From assembly GCF_963576615.1 (NCBI RefSeq), contig NC_088711.1, positions 35,514,121-35,578,120 of the forward strand: a DNA stretch of 64,000 bases, in the 5' to 3' direction. This document shows positions 27,901 to 38,720 of the stretch, piece after piece. Within the stretch, counting starts at the first letter, position 1. The number at the start of each line of letters is the position of its first letter. A program made the position numbers and the translations under genes. The DNA comes from Watersipora subatra (taxonomy: Eukaryota; Bryozoa; Gymnolaemata; Cheilostomatida; Watersiporidae). The notes under the pieces were generated by a model, which was not told the origin of the DNA, searched no databases, and worked only from the letters and a program-made list of their open reading frames with translations.

Positions 27901-30900
27901 TGCGCCACTGCTTCCCCACATACTCAACAGGAAGTAGGAGGTTAACTATGAGCAAACCTTCAACAAAGAATGATAGAAAAAGTTAATGATCCACTGATGC
28001 AAACATAGCACTAACAACACATGCACGTGTTTCTAAAAATATTCAGCAAAAGTAAATAATATTAAAACATTTATTCCACATCCTTAAATTATCTAAGTGC
28101 ATCAACTATCTATCAGTAATAAATGATCAGATTAACTTTTGCATAACGCACAGCCGTATTAGGAGTTGTTTGTTAACTTCTGAGAAGTACCCAAGAGGGG
28201 ACAACTGCGAACATAGAGCACAAAAATCAAATAACTATTTTTCTGACTGCCAAGCTTAAATACACGTAGTGCAAAGTATATGTACAATTAATCTTTTTTA
28301 AAGAAAGCTTTTATATCAAAGACCTACAGAATAAGTGACAAATAAAATGTCAATCGCTAACACCAGCAGGTTAAACCAACTAACTCCTTCTTTCAAGCTA
28401 GTTCGAACGTAGTTCCTTTGTTAACTGGCTAAAACTTCCTACCAAATCGTCGCACTCACCATAAGCTTTTGGTTGAGTCTAATAGAAGTCAGGGAGAAAC
28501 CAAAATAACCCGACAGAAAATTGTTACATTTTTATAACCGGTCATGAACTGAAACAGAGTTCACATCTTTCTGATGTAGGAGCACTGAATGGTGATTAAA
28601 ACCTAACAGAGACCAGCTTCAGGCTGACTGCTTAAATATAAGCTATCTAATGAGATGACAACTCTTCATTTCAGCGTATTAATGTATAGAACTGACGCTA
28701 TTTGTGCAAATGCAGTAGGTCTTGTGTAATTACCTTAAGACCTTTGTGCATTAAGCACTAATTTTTTATATCAAAAAGCTAAGGCAGTTGAATTATAGAG
28801 AAGACAACTAGAGAATTTATTCATATTTATATACATTAAATCTCAGCGTTTTTCTGTCGTCTGTTGTTCGTCTGTCCAGTTATAGCAATCAAATAATAGC
28901 AACGAAAAATCACCTTTGCACTGAAAATGAACTCTTAAAATATCAATCGCAAGTCTACTAACAAGCGCACACAACCACAAGGCTAAGTAGTTTTATCACT
29001 TCCATCACTCTTACCACATGTACTTTATATCCTTTTCGTGATTGCATGCGCTAGATGTGCACTTTTTATTATTAATGTTACCTTTTGCATTGATCAAAAA
29101 ATTGTTTAATCGCTAAATTTTTACTATTACGTATTTTAAAAATTTTTTAATTTTCAAATGCGCTGTTTCAATTTCAAATGCCCCGTCACACTCATATTTC
29201 CGACATTGGTAAATCTTTAAATGCTTTTTAAGCAGGAATTGCCTCTACATTCTTTCTTCGTTCGGTCAGACAAAGTATCATACAAAAAATGTTTAATACA
29301 GTAGACGCTCCTACAACGTAAATAATCCATTCCAGCAACATTTATGTTATAGGGATTTTATGTTATAAGAACAATACAATACATGAAAATTGCCTAATCC
29401 ATTCCAAAATCTTTTCAAACTCATCTTGGGGCATACAAAAAGGAAAAACTTGACTTAACATTTTTAATTTGTAGGCTGTACCGTAACTGCAGCATTATTA
29501 GTTTGCATCGACAACTTTTCTCCTTTTTATGATCAATCTCACTGGTTTTAAAGACCATTATTGCAGTAGTTCTACAACAACTTGATGGGGAGCATCTTTG
29601 ACGTTCATCTACAACGATTTGTCTATTTTTCTAAACAGCACTCTGTAAAGAGTGCAGCTTAGAAAAGCGTTTTAAGTGCACACTGCAAAGTAAAACTAGA
29701 TACAAATATTGCACAGGTCGACAACAAAACATTTTACAAAAAGTGATACTACCTGTTCATCGTCTACCTGTATCCAAGGGTCAAGGTTAAGATAAAAGAG
29801 AACTTTCGACGATACTCCAACTCGTGACATTTGGATTGGTGGACCGATGCTGTAACACCTGCACCTATCGATCGCCTAAGTTTTTATGAGCAAACAGAAA
29901 ATAGGGTTGCTGCAAATACAAGCAACTACCCTATTCTCTGTTTTGTTGACGCATCTGGTGATCTATCACGACGACTGAGATTGTTGCAAAAGTTGTATAT
30001 ATAATAGGTATAACACTATACGTACGTCATTTTTTCTTTCGCAAGTGCGGCAAGATAGATTAACGTTTAAATTGATTTTGAGAACTCGCCCGACTTGGCA
30101 CTCTACATTATATGGGATTTTTTATGTAGTAGGAAGCAAACGTGTCATATAATTTTTAATGTTATCTGGAATTTACGTTATAGAAGGTATACGTTATAGG
30201 AGTGTCTACTGTATCTCATTTTTATGTTCGTACTAGTATCAAGAGTTACCAGTATTGTCCATCTAAACTTTGAATATAACGAGCATGCAGACAGACAAAC
30301 TGACAAACATTGCGATTTACATATTTAGGTTATCATTACAAGCAATATTTTGTGCTCTGCCTTTTATAACTATTCTCATTACATAGCATTCAGATTTAAT
30401 TTTCCATTATTTATATTCAATAAAAATTTATTACATCTCGCGGAGTGACGCATTACCAAGTCTGAAATAAGTTTATTTGAACTTGTAAGCTGAAAGCTAT
30501 TGACTGGACACAGAGTATTAAGATATCCACTATCCTACAATGCTGACATATTTACCTCCATGTATGATTTCAACTAAGAGAAAGGAGGCTGCTAGAGATA
30601 ACACACCTGCAATACAGGCTCCAACGAGGAAACGGATTGCAGCGTAAAGCTGCCAGGAGCTGGCGAAACCTGAAGCAGCATTTGAGACAAGGAGTAGCGC
30701 ATATGTGATGAGCAACACTTTTCGTCTCCCTAGAATATTTATGACAGACCTCAATATAATGAATTGACTAGAAACTGTATAAAAAAAAGACCATTTCACA
30801 ATTCAAAACACATCCAGCCTTCGCTGTTGTGAATTCGTTACGGCATAAAGCATAAACTGGCTATAATGTAGACTAGCTATAATATAGATTAGCTATAATA

Positions 30901-33900
30901 TGGACTAGCTATAATATAGACTAGCTATCATATAGACTAGTTATAATATAGACTAGCTATAATATAGACTAGCTATAGTATAGACTAGCTATCATATAGA
31001 CTAGCTATAATATAGACTAGCTATCATATAGACTAGCTATAATATAGACTATCTATAATATAGACTAGCTATAATATAGACTAGTTATCGTATAGACTAG
31101 CTATAATATAGACTAGCTATCATAAAGACTAGCTATCTTATAGACTAGCTATCTTATAGACTAGCTATCATATAGACTAGCTGTAATATAAACTCGCTAT
31201 AATATAGACTAGCTATCATATAGACTAGTTATAATATAGACTAGCTATCATATAGACTAGCAATAATATAGACTAGTTATAATATAGAATTACTATCATA
31301 TAGACTAGCTATAATATAGACTAGCTAACGTATAGACTAGCTATAATATAGACTAGCTATAATATAGAATTACTATCATATAGACTAGCTATAATATAGA
31401 CTAGCTATAATATAGACTAGTTATCATATAGACTAGTTATCGTATAGACTAGCAATAATATAGACTAGCTATAATATAGAATTACTATCATATAGACTAG
31501 CTATCATATAAACTAGCTATAATATAGACTAGCTATCATATAGACTAGCTATAATATAGACTAGCTATAGTATAGACTAGCTATCATATAGACTAGCTAT
31601 AATATAGACTAGCTATCATATAGACTAGCTATAATATAGACTATCTATAATATAGACTAGCTATAATATAGACTAGTTATCGTATAGACTAGCTATAATA
31701 TAGACTAGCTATCATAAAGACTAGCTATCTTATAGACTAGCTATCTTATAGACTAGCTATCATATAGACTAGCTGTAATATAAACTCGCTATAATATAGA
31801 CTAGCTATCATATAGACTAGTTATAATATAGACTAGCTATCATATAGACTAGCAATAATATAGACTAGTTATAATATAGAATTACTATCATATAGACTAG
31901 CTATAATATAGACTAGCTAACGTATAGACTAGCTATAATATAGACTAGCTATAATATAGAATTACTATCATATAGACTAGCTATAATATAGACTAGCTAT
32001 AATATAGACTAGTTATCATATAGACTAGTTATCGTATAGACTAGCAATAATATAGACTAGCTATAATATAGAATTACTATCATATAGACTAGCTATCATA
32101 TAAACTAGCTATAATATAGACTAGCTATCATATAGACTAGCTATAATATAGACTAGCTATAATATAGACTAGCTATAATATAGACTAGCTATAATATAGA
32201 CTAGCTATCATATAGACTAGTTATTATATAGACTAGCTATAATATAGACTAGCTATCATATAGACTAGCTATAATATAGACTAGCTATAATATAGACTAG
32301 CTATAATGTAGACTAGCTATCATATAGACTAGCTATAATATAGAATTACTATCATATAGACTAGCTATCATATAGACTAGCTATAATACAAACAAGCTAT
32401 AATATAGACTAGCTATAATATAGACTAGCTATCATATAGACTAGCTATAATATAGACTAGCTATCATATAGACTAGTTATAATATAGACTAGCTATCATA
32501 TAGACTAGCAATAATATAGACTAGTTATAATATAGAATTACTATCATATAGACTAGCTATAATATAGACTAGCTAACATATAGACTAGCTATAATATAGA
32601 CTAGCTATAATATAGAATTACTATCATATAGACTAGCTATAATATAGACTAGCTATAATATAGACTAGTTATCATATAGACTAGTTATCGTATAGACTAG
32701 CAATAATATAGACTAGCTATAATATAGAATTACTATCATATAGACTAGCTATCATATAAACTAGCTATAATATAGACTAGCTATCATATAGACTAGCTAT
32801 AATATAGACTAGCTATAATATAGACTAGCTATAATATAGACTAGCTATCATATAGACTAGTTATTATATAGACTAGCTATAATATAGACTAGCTATCATA
32901 TAGACTAGCTATAATATAGACTAGCTATAATATAGACTAGCTATAATGTAGACTAGCTATCATATAGACTAGCTATAATATAGACTAGCTATAATATAGA
33001 ATTACTATCATATAGACTAGCTATCATATAGACTAGCTATAATATAGAATAGCTATCATATAGACTAGCTATAATATAGACTATCTATAATATAGACTAG
33101 CTATAATATAGACTAGTTATCGTATAGACTAACTATAATATAGACTAGCTATCATAAAGACTAGCTATCTTATAGACTAGCTATCTTATAGACTAGCTAT
33201 CATATAGACTAGCTGTAATATAAACTCGCTATAATATAGACTAGCTATCATATAGACTAGTTATAATATAGACTAGCTATCATATAGACTAGCAATAATA
33301 TAGACTAGCTATAATATAGAATTACTATCATATAGACTAGCTATAATATAGACTAGCTAACATATAGACTAGCTATAATATAGACTAGCTATAATATAGA
33401 ATTACTATCATATAGACTAGCTATAGTATAGACTAGCTATAATATAGACTAGTTATCATATAGACTAGTTATCGTATAGACTAGCAATAACATAGACTAG
33501 CTATAATATAGAATTACTATCATATAGACTAGCTATCATATAAAATAGCTATAATATAGACTAGCTATCATATAGACTAGCTATAATATAGACTAGCTAT
33601 AATATAGACTAGCTATCATATAGACTAGTTATCATATAGACTAGCTATAATATAGACTAGCTATCATATAGACTAGCTATAATATAGACTAGCTATAATA
33701 TAGACTAGCTATAATATAGACTAGCTATCATATAGACTAGCTATAAGATAGACTAGCTATAATATAGAATTACTATCATATAGACTAGCTATCATATAGA
33801 CTAGCTATAATACAAACAAGCTATAATATAGACTAGCTATAATATAGACTAGCTATCATATAGACTAGCTATAATATAGACTAGCTATCATATAGACTAG

Positions 33901-35619
33901 GTATAATATAGACTAGCTATAATATAGACTAGCTATCATATAGACTAGTTATCATATAGACTAGCTATAATATAGACTAGCTATCATATAGACTAGCTAT
34001 AATATAGACTAGCTATAATATAGACTAGCTATAATATAGACTAGCTATCATATAGACTAGCTATAAGATAGACTAGCTATAATATAGAATTACTATCATA
34101 TAGACTAGCTATAATATAGACTAGTTATAATATAGACTAGCTATAATATAGACTAGCTATAATATAGACTAGCTATCATATAGACTAGTTACCATAGGTA
34201 TATCCATGCAAGTAAATAAATACCAAGATATAAGTACCAAAACTTGAGTACATGATACCTATGATATATGATATAAACACCAAGTGCCTACGATATTAGC
34301 AATGATTACATCTGATGTTAACAGTAAGTGCCTATAATATGAACAGTAAGTACCTATAATATGAGCAGTAAGTATCTATAATATGAGCAGTAAGTACCTA
34401 TAATATGAGCAGTAAGTACCTATAATATGAACAGTAAGTACCTATAATATGAACAGTAAGTACCTATAATATGAACAGTAAGTACCTATAATATGAACAG
34501 TAAGTACCTATAATATGAACAGTAAGTACCTATAATATGAACAGTAAGTACCTATAATATGAACAGTAAGTACATATAACATGAACAGTAAGTACCTATA
34601 ATATGAACAGTAAGTACCTATAATATGAACAGTAAGTACCTATAATATGAACAGTAAGTAACTATAATATGAACAGTAAGTACCTATAATATGAGCAGTA
34701 AGTACCTATAATATGAACAGTAAGTACCTATAATATGAACAGTAAGTACCTATAATATGAACAGTAAGTACCTATAATATGAACAGTAAGTACCTATAAT
34801 ATCTCCAAGCTGACCAAAGACGGCAGCCCCAGCGAGCAGACCAATCATCTGTATGGTAGTAACGAGGCTGCTTATATACTCCTTGTCACACACCAGATCA
34901 AACTGCAAAGAGAGTAGCGGCCTTAGAAGAACTTCATCTCATATTTTATGTGATTTTGCGGAAATGTGGTTAGAGGAAACCGGCAATACAAGCTGTTCCT
35001 ATAACAGATAGACCTACACAACATAACAGCAGACATTTAATGCTGCATGTCTGCATTAGCCACTCACAAGATAAGATTTTATAGCCAGATGTTACGATAA
35101 ATAATGTTCACAGGAATCCTTGTAGAGCGCTTTAGCGGTGAACCCATTACAATGCCATGAGAATGTGTGTTTTCAAATTTCATTCACTAGAAGAGAACAT
35201 GTTATATTTTTAAATAGAAAAGTCAACCTGCTATCCTATATATTACAAGACACTGTGTTGGACTTATTAGCACTAGACTAGTCATTATTTTCCATTGCAT
35301 TGATGTTAGTGCTCACCCTTATAGAATGTGTTCCAACTAGAAGCCTGTACACTACTCCGTACACAGGTCTCTCTTATATAGAAGGTGCTGCAGGCTACAG
35401 AACCAGCGGATTGTACAAGCTAGTAGTCTGACTAAATCATTGTCTTCTGCGTCATAAGATATTGTGTGGAGAGTGAAAAAACCCATATAGTAGTCATTTA
35501 CTATCAGAAAGAAAAATGATATATTGACACAATAGAACGGTGGCATAATTACAGAGAGTATTACAGGACCACCTAAGAATCTGCTATCAAGACTGAGTAC
35601 CATACTGTTGTGAACATTA

Positions 35620-35672
<53 letters not shown>

Positions 35673-38024
35673 CATACATGATATATAGTTTATGACATAC
35701 ATAGAGCACAGTCCAAGCTTAAGTAAGCACATACACCAGAACGAATTTCTAACATATGATATATGAAGTTTTTCAAAATGCTCCGGTTTCTTTAAACAAA
35801 AAGGTTTGTTAAAATTCAAAGTAAAGCATAAAAAATATAAAAACGATTTTAAATATGTAAACTAAAATAATTTAAACGTCACCCAATTTAGGTTAAAGTA
35901 ATCCATTGCTGTATCGCTATCATGACTTGAATGTATTACACTACGCTTAGCTGAGACTCCACTTGTTTGTCTTTACAGTAAACTAACTATGAAACATATT
36001 TTTATTGATTAGTCTGTGATTATTTGCATCATTTGCTATTTTACATAGATTTGAATCGCATTTGTTTTAATTTTATGTGTAATTACATAAAATTACTATA
36101 GCACTTAGTAAGGAGGTATTGGTGGCAGTTTGTTGACTGTAGAACAAATTAAACTAATTACAGGCTGCTATAATGGAAATATTTGCTTCATGATACAATG
36201 GTGTATGCAAATGAAGCCAATCTTGTAACAGATTTTCTCCACATGCAGCGGTTTATCTGGGTCTATAAAATGCATTAGAACAAGGAAAAACAATTAAAAA
36301 AAAATCCAGATAAATAAAACCTCAACTGCACGAACTACGATCTTACTTGAGATTAGCCAAGTTCAATACGTGGAATACCAACGCACCTGAGATACTATCG
36401 ATGTGAAGGAGTCATCATACCACATCCTCTCACACCTTGTCTCATTCTGACTGCACTGTTTATAAGCTCTGATAGTATAGTTGTCTCCCGCACTGTACTC
36501 TGAATCTGAAGAATCAAATAGCTATGTGTAAATATAAGCAAAACAGCTGATGAGAAATATTGTTACATCGAGATTTAGCAGTTACAACAGCTATGGAACA
36601 TCCTAGGACCGTAAACCACATGGTAAATTACCAAAACTAACCAAGACATCCAAGATCTGATATATACAACTGTTAAGTGTACATGTTACTTATATTCTTA
36701 GTGTAGTGAAATACTAAAAATGTTAACATTACTGTTTTCCTAGAGTAAATATATAAATAACATACTGAACAGTTTTAAAGTTAGTTGCTATAGTTATATA
36801 TTCATGTCATAGGCTGTTAATTGAACTGACTCAATGTCTACTTCAACTCAATGTTGACCTGCTGACTTGTACCTTCACTTTCTTAAAATACCAGAATGAT
36901 ACAGTTCATATGATTCATCTGAGAACTCAGATAATATCTCATGAGTAATATCATTTCTACATTTGATGAATGGTTTACAGCAACTGGGTTTACTCTGCAG
37001 ATTAATTTATCTATTAACTTGAAATGGACTATTTCATAACTAACTACAAGTAAAAACAGGGTTGACCTTTAAGCATTTTAAGATTAATTTAGCAAGGTAC
37101 TCCATGCTGGCGGCATTCATATCACAGAATCTCCAATGAACAAATGATACAATATTTAATTATTTTTTTAAAAGAAGTTAAGAGTGAGTCTTCCAGCCCA
37201 ATAGAAACTATACAACAATAGTGATTCAACATAAACGCTAAATCTCAAGTAAATGGAAGCTGAATAGCGTAGTACAAACGCTATAATAGATTTTTATTGA
37301 TGGCGAGCGAGCTGGATATTCATCCAATATCGAACTGAGTTCCAAACCTAATGTTGATGAGGACCACCAAAACAAGTATATTATTGTGAAGTCTGAGCTA
37401 AACCTGATCATTATTGCTATAATAATCCAAATAAAATACAGATATATAATAGAGCAACTTGATATAACTGTATTTTTCAAGAAAAATCTCTTTAAATACT
37501 ACCACAGGAGGTACTCTAAAGAAGTTATTGTAAGTTACGTATACATGTTGAAATCACAAAATTTTTTGAAGGCGTCATCACAAAAACCTGAGAGTTGATA
37601 CACACTACAGCTAATGTATGATGACATCCCGATTTGACCTGACATCTGGTTTCACTTTAAAAATAAAGTGGACGATTTCAATGACAAAAACACTTGGGAA
37701 CTGCTCTTGAAAAAACTTGTTCTCTGATGTCTGTCTTGAAAAAAACATGTGCTGTAAGCTTCTACCACTTTAACTAGTTCATAAGTACAAATAAACAGCA
37801 TCTAATCCACACTCAAACAGCATATCTCATTCCACACACTGGAAAATAAAGTACTTGCCATTAGAAAAGCTTAGGCAGCCCCAGTCAGGTGTGGCACCCG
37901 TGAATATTGGAAGCAGCATTATCCATGCTGCTGTCACATCTGTTATGCTACTCAGAATAAACACCTGCTTCTGGTATGCTCCAAAACTTCCAAGCGAATC
38001 AATGACTTTGTCAAAGTCATTCAT
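15771..38024 (-). CDS. SLC22-family solute carrier (organic cation/anion/carnitine transporter-like)
   Basis: The exons in minus-strand order are 38024-37859, 36505-36387, 34902-34794, 30729-30607, 27957-27768, 26277-26145, 24465-24365, 21220-21086, 17996-17914, 16407-16217 and 15983-15771. The join totals 1,563 nt, or 520 residues plus stop, the usual length for the family. Landmarks are the TM1-TM2 extracellular loop with Cys residues and N-glycosylation sequons (NDS, NYT, NET) ending in FDLVCDK; the major-facilitator motif [16 protein letters not shown]; the family signature as [18 protein letters not shown]; and EKFPTLIRN near TM11. Twelve membrane segments are expected, in the plasma membrane. 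Substrate cannot be predicted. The start was chosen at the ATG of [18 protein letters not shown], which matches the family N-terminus and has A at -3. Phases agree at every junction. Confidence 0.9.
16217..16407 (-). CDS. SLC22-like gene, exon 10
   Basis: Encodes [20 protein letters not shown], the [14 protein letters not shown] motif and [13 protein letters not shown] (TM10-TM11). The acceptor is attgttgtag and the donor is gtgagt, ending in phase 0. Confidence 0.88.
16408..17913 (-). other. SLC22-like gene intron 9
   Basis: Largely occupied by the hAT-type element at 16648-17744. The rest shows nothing notable. Confidence 0.7.
16648..17744. mobile_element. Non-autonomous hAT-type DNA transposon
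   Basis: The ends are CAGGGTTGG and its reverse complement CCAACCCTG. They are flanked by identical 8-bp copies of AATCATGT at 16640-16647 and 17745-17752. Both subterminal regions are rich in ATCGATAT and GATATATATC. Terminal CAGG and an 8-bp target duplication are hAT hallmarks. No transposase frame is seen in the 1.1 kb body. Confidence 0.8.
17914..17996 (-). CDS. SLC22-like gene, exon 9
   Basis: Encodes [20 protein letters not shown] (cytoplasmic RR and TM9). The acceptor is ttattgcag and the donor is gtgagt; it takes one base of a codon at the start and leaves one at the end. Confidence 0.85.
18168..18675. repeat. About 42-bp minisatellite, roughly 12 copies
   Basis: The core is CTAACTCAAGGTACACTTAC followed by AGTGCACTTACTGGTCCTAC, with length and base variation between units. 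It lies in intron 8 of the SLC22-like gene. Confidence 0.88.
19091..20430. repeat. 39-bp minisatellite, about 34 copies
   Basis: The unit contains AGTGTGATCATATGCTACAT followed by GAGCAAGGATAGTTAAAAT. The period equals 13 codons, so the minus strand stays open as a repeating [13 protein letters not shown] peptide. Differences between units often change that peptide, so I do not treat it as a gene. Confidence 0.93.
20725..20835. repeat. Short 11-bp tandem array
   Basis: Degenerate copies of CAATAGCCTAT, including CAATTGCCTAT and CAATAGCTTGT variants. Confidence 0.75.
21086..21220 (-). CDS. SLC22-like gene, exon 8
   Basis: Encodes [34 protein letters not shown] and TM8, all strongly family-like. 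The acceptor is ctcacag and the donor is gtgagc. Confidence 0.88.
21893..22582. repeat. 13-bp minisatellite with higher-order structure
   Basis: Monomers are GACTATAGACAGT, GACTATAGACAAT, GATTATAGACAGT and GATTATAAACAGT. The order of variants recurs: the rare GGCTATAG monomer appears at 21982 and about 22229, 247 bp (19 monomers) apart, with matching variants between. Confidence 0.9.
23093..23578. repeat. 18-bp minisatellite, exactly 27 copies
   Basis: The unit is ATGTATTTGTACAAAGGG. All copies are identical except one base in one unit near 23411. Six codons per unit keep several frames open on both strands, which gives false open frames. Confidence 0.96.
24365..24465 (-). CDS. SLC22-like gene, exon 7
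   Basis: Encodes the rest of the central loop ([18 protein letters not shown]) and the start of TM7 (TFTCMFGW). The acceptor is atttctttag and the donor is gtgagt, phase 0 to phase 2. Confidence 0.85.
24601..25049. mobile_element. Short non-autonomous TIR element, pogo/mariner-like
   Basis: The left end CAGTGATCCTCGCTACTTCG and the right end, read in reverse as CAGTAATCCCTCACTTATAA, form imperfect terminal inverted repeats. A TA follows the right end, though TG precedes the left. The ends resemble widespread CAGT-type Tc1/mariner-pogo MITEs. The family assignment is inference. Confidence 0.45.
25388..26109. repeat. 19-bp minisatellite, exactly 38 perfect copies
   Basis: The unit is AATACATAAATGGAAGAGT. 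No variation is seen over 722 bp. Because 19 is not a multiple of three and no frame has a stop, all three minus frames are open. The array ends 35 bp from the donor of exon 6. Confidence 0.96.
26145..26277 (-). CDS. SLC22-like gene, exon 6
   Basis: Encodes the family signature as [20 protein letters not shown], with Cys where most members have Pro, and the start of the central cytoplasmic loop. The acceptor is tggtttag and the donor is gttgtt. A 19-bp array ends 35 bp beyond the donor. Confidence 0.87.
26690..26760. repeat. Short tandem array of TATGGTAGCT units
   Basis: About six copies of a 10-12-bp ATGGTAGCT-based unit next to the interspersed repeat. Confidence 0.8.
26761..27203. repeat. 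Interspersed repeat, copy 1 (about 440 bp)
   Basis: Matches 41337-41787 in direct orientation along its whole length. Near-identical stretches include CATTTGCAGGGCCTTTAGCG and ACATTAAAAACTTAGAC. No coding frame or terminal repeat was found. Confidence 0.8.
27768..27957 (-). CDS. SLC22-like gene, exon 5
   Basis: Encodes [22 protein letters not shown]5 and TM6 ([16 protein letters not shown]). The acceptor is ttgttgaag and the donor is gtatgt. Confidence 0.87.
27958..30606 (-). other. SLC22-like gene intron 4
   Basis: Holds the pogo-like element at 29299-30211. 27958-29298 is AT-rich without a gene or clear repeat. Confidence 0.7.
29299..30211. mobile_element. Non-autonomous Tc1/mariner (pogo-like) DNA transposon
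   Basis: Terminal inverted repeats CAGTAGACGCTCCTACAACG and (reverse) CAGTAGACACTCCTATAACG are flanked by TA on both sides. Subterminal TTATGTTATAGGGAT and TTACGTTATAG motifs repeat. The CAGT start, TA target and ATAACG ends are pogo/Tigger-like. No transposase frame is present. Confidence 0.7.
30607..30729 (-). CDS. SLC22-like gene, exon 4
   Basis: Encodes [15 protein letters not shown] and [10 protein letters not shown] (TM3-TM4). The donor gtgtgt at 30606 gives exactly the family spacing into exon 5. A second donor, gtaaat, 51 nt further on (exon to 30556) is also phase 1 and would add 17 residues. Confidence 0.8.
30730..34793 (-). other. SLC22-like gene intron 3, almost all satellite
   Basis: Of 4.06 kb, about 3.8 kb is the 16-bp satellite plus the 22-bp array. 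Only about 120 bp next to the exon 4 acceptor and about 120 bp between the arrays are unique. Confidence 0.85.
30856..34193. repeat. 16-bp satellite, about 208 monomers (3.3 kb)
   Basis: The monomer is ACTAGCTATAATATAG, with common ATCATATAG and ATTACTATCATATAG variants. Variant order repeats in long blocks: the rare CTGTAATATAAACTCGC motif occurs at 31181, 31773 and 33213, spacings of 592 and 1440 bp, both multiples of 16. This shows block duplication inside the array. Confidence 0.94.
34311..34800. repeat. 22-bp minisatellite overlapping the exon 3 donor, about 22 copies
   Basis: The unit on the + strand contains CAGTAAGTACCTATAATATG. The final unit at 34791-34800 overlaps the last coding bases of SLC22 exon 3. 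On the minus strand every unit reads ATTATAGGTACTTAC, the exon 3 end plus its 5' splice site. Confidence 0.93.
34794..34902 (-). CDS. SLC22-like gene, exon 3
   Basis: Encodes [15 protein letters not shown]2 and the start of the major-facilitator motif (GQLGDIIG). The acceptor is tctttgcag and the donor is gtactt. The last nine coding bases and the donor are part of the terminal unit of the adjacent 22-bp tandem array. Confidence 0.85.
34903..36386 (-). other. SLC22-like gene intron 2
   Basis: AT-rich with a (TA)n run of about 24 repeats at 35622-35668. No gene was seen. Confidence 0.7.
36387..36505 (-). CDS. SLC22-like gene, exon 2
   Basis: Encodes most of the TM1-TM2 extracellular loop, with several Cys and sequons (DNYT, QNETRC) and the [12 protein letters not shown] ending. 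The acceptor is attcttcag and the donor is gtgcgt; it starts in phase 1 and ends in phase 0. Confidence 0.85.
36506..37858 (-). other. SLC22-like gene intron 1
   Basis: Holds one copy of a 290-bp interspersed repeat (36800-37085). Otherwise AT-rich. It begins with the GC donor of exon 1. Confidence 0.7.
36800..37085. repeat. Interspersed repeat, copy 1 (about 290 bp)
   Basis: Direct-orientation match to 39715-40015, with shared stretches such as TGTCTACTTCAACTCAAT, TTGATGAATGGTTTA and AACTAACTACAAGTAA. Class unknown. Confidence 0.75.
37859..38024 (-). CDS. SLC22-like gene, exon 1
   Basis: Encodes [20 protein letters not shown]1 and the start of the large extracellular loop ([11 protein letters not shown]). 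The donor that keeps frame is gcaagt, a GC-type 5' splice site. The nearby GT would break the phase. Confidence 0.85.
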
Positions 38025-38508
38025 TGTCAAGTGTAATAACCAACACGGATAGATTCCAGGTAGAGAGTTATTGTGGTATTGTCTCTGATGCTAGTGTAAA
38101 TGAAAAGTAATTGCAAGCGCTTAGAGGTTATAAGATGACTCCCGCGTCAAGCGATTAGCATTCTATGGTACTTTAAATGCACAAATGGTGAGCGTTGTAT
38201 AAATAGAAATGAAATTTAAATTATACTTATTCATATAATTTCGAAACTAGTTTTAATAAAAAAAAGGTAATTTATGGGATTCTATAGAAGCTGTCATAAA
38301 CGCTTTTATGTCTAATCTTATATATAAAAACGTATATATATTTTAGCCAATTACAAAAAAGCTCATGTCTCAAATGGCCTGAAATTTGGTGATTCAACAT
38401 AAAAGGTCGCATACTAATATGGCGCACAGAAATTGTTCCCCTGAACATGGCTCAGCAGAACTTTTAACCACTGAAATTATGAAAGTGTGATAGCTTGGAT
38501 ATTTTCAA
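38025..38508. other. Region upstream of the SLC22-like gene
   Basis: Presumably 5' UTR and promoter of the minus-strand transporter. I see no clear TATA box or initiator. Confidence 0.4.
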
Positions 38509-38720
38509 ACCTGAGAGGCTAACAAATGATGCGTATAAACTCAGTCACTGCTGAGAGGCTAACAAATGATGCGTATAAACTCATAGTCACTGCTGAGAGG
38601 CTAACAAGTGATGCGTATAAACTCATAGTCACTGCTGAGAGGCTAACAAGTGATGCGTATAAACTCATAGTCACTGCTGAGAGGCTAACAAGTGATGCGT
38701 ATAAACTCATAGTCACTGCA
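38509..38720. repeat. 42-bp minisatellite, about five copies
   Basis: The unit contains ACTGCTGAGAGGCTAACAAG then TGATGCGTATAAACTCATAG. The first copy lacks three bases and has AAATG for AAGTG. Confidence 0.9.

Noticed and set aside
27958-30555. A second SLC22 paralogue interleaved with the first
   Set aside because: The apparent second TM4-TM5 copy at 30556-30606 is only 17 residues; no further paralogous exons were found, and one gene of normal length explains all exons.
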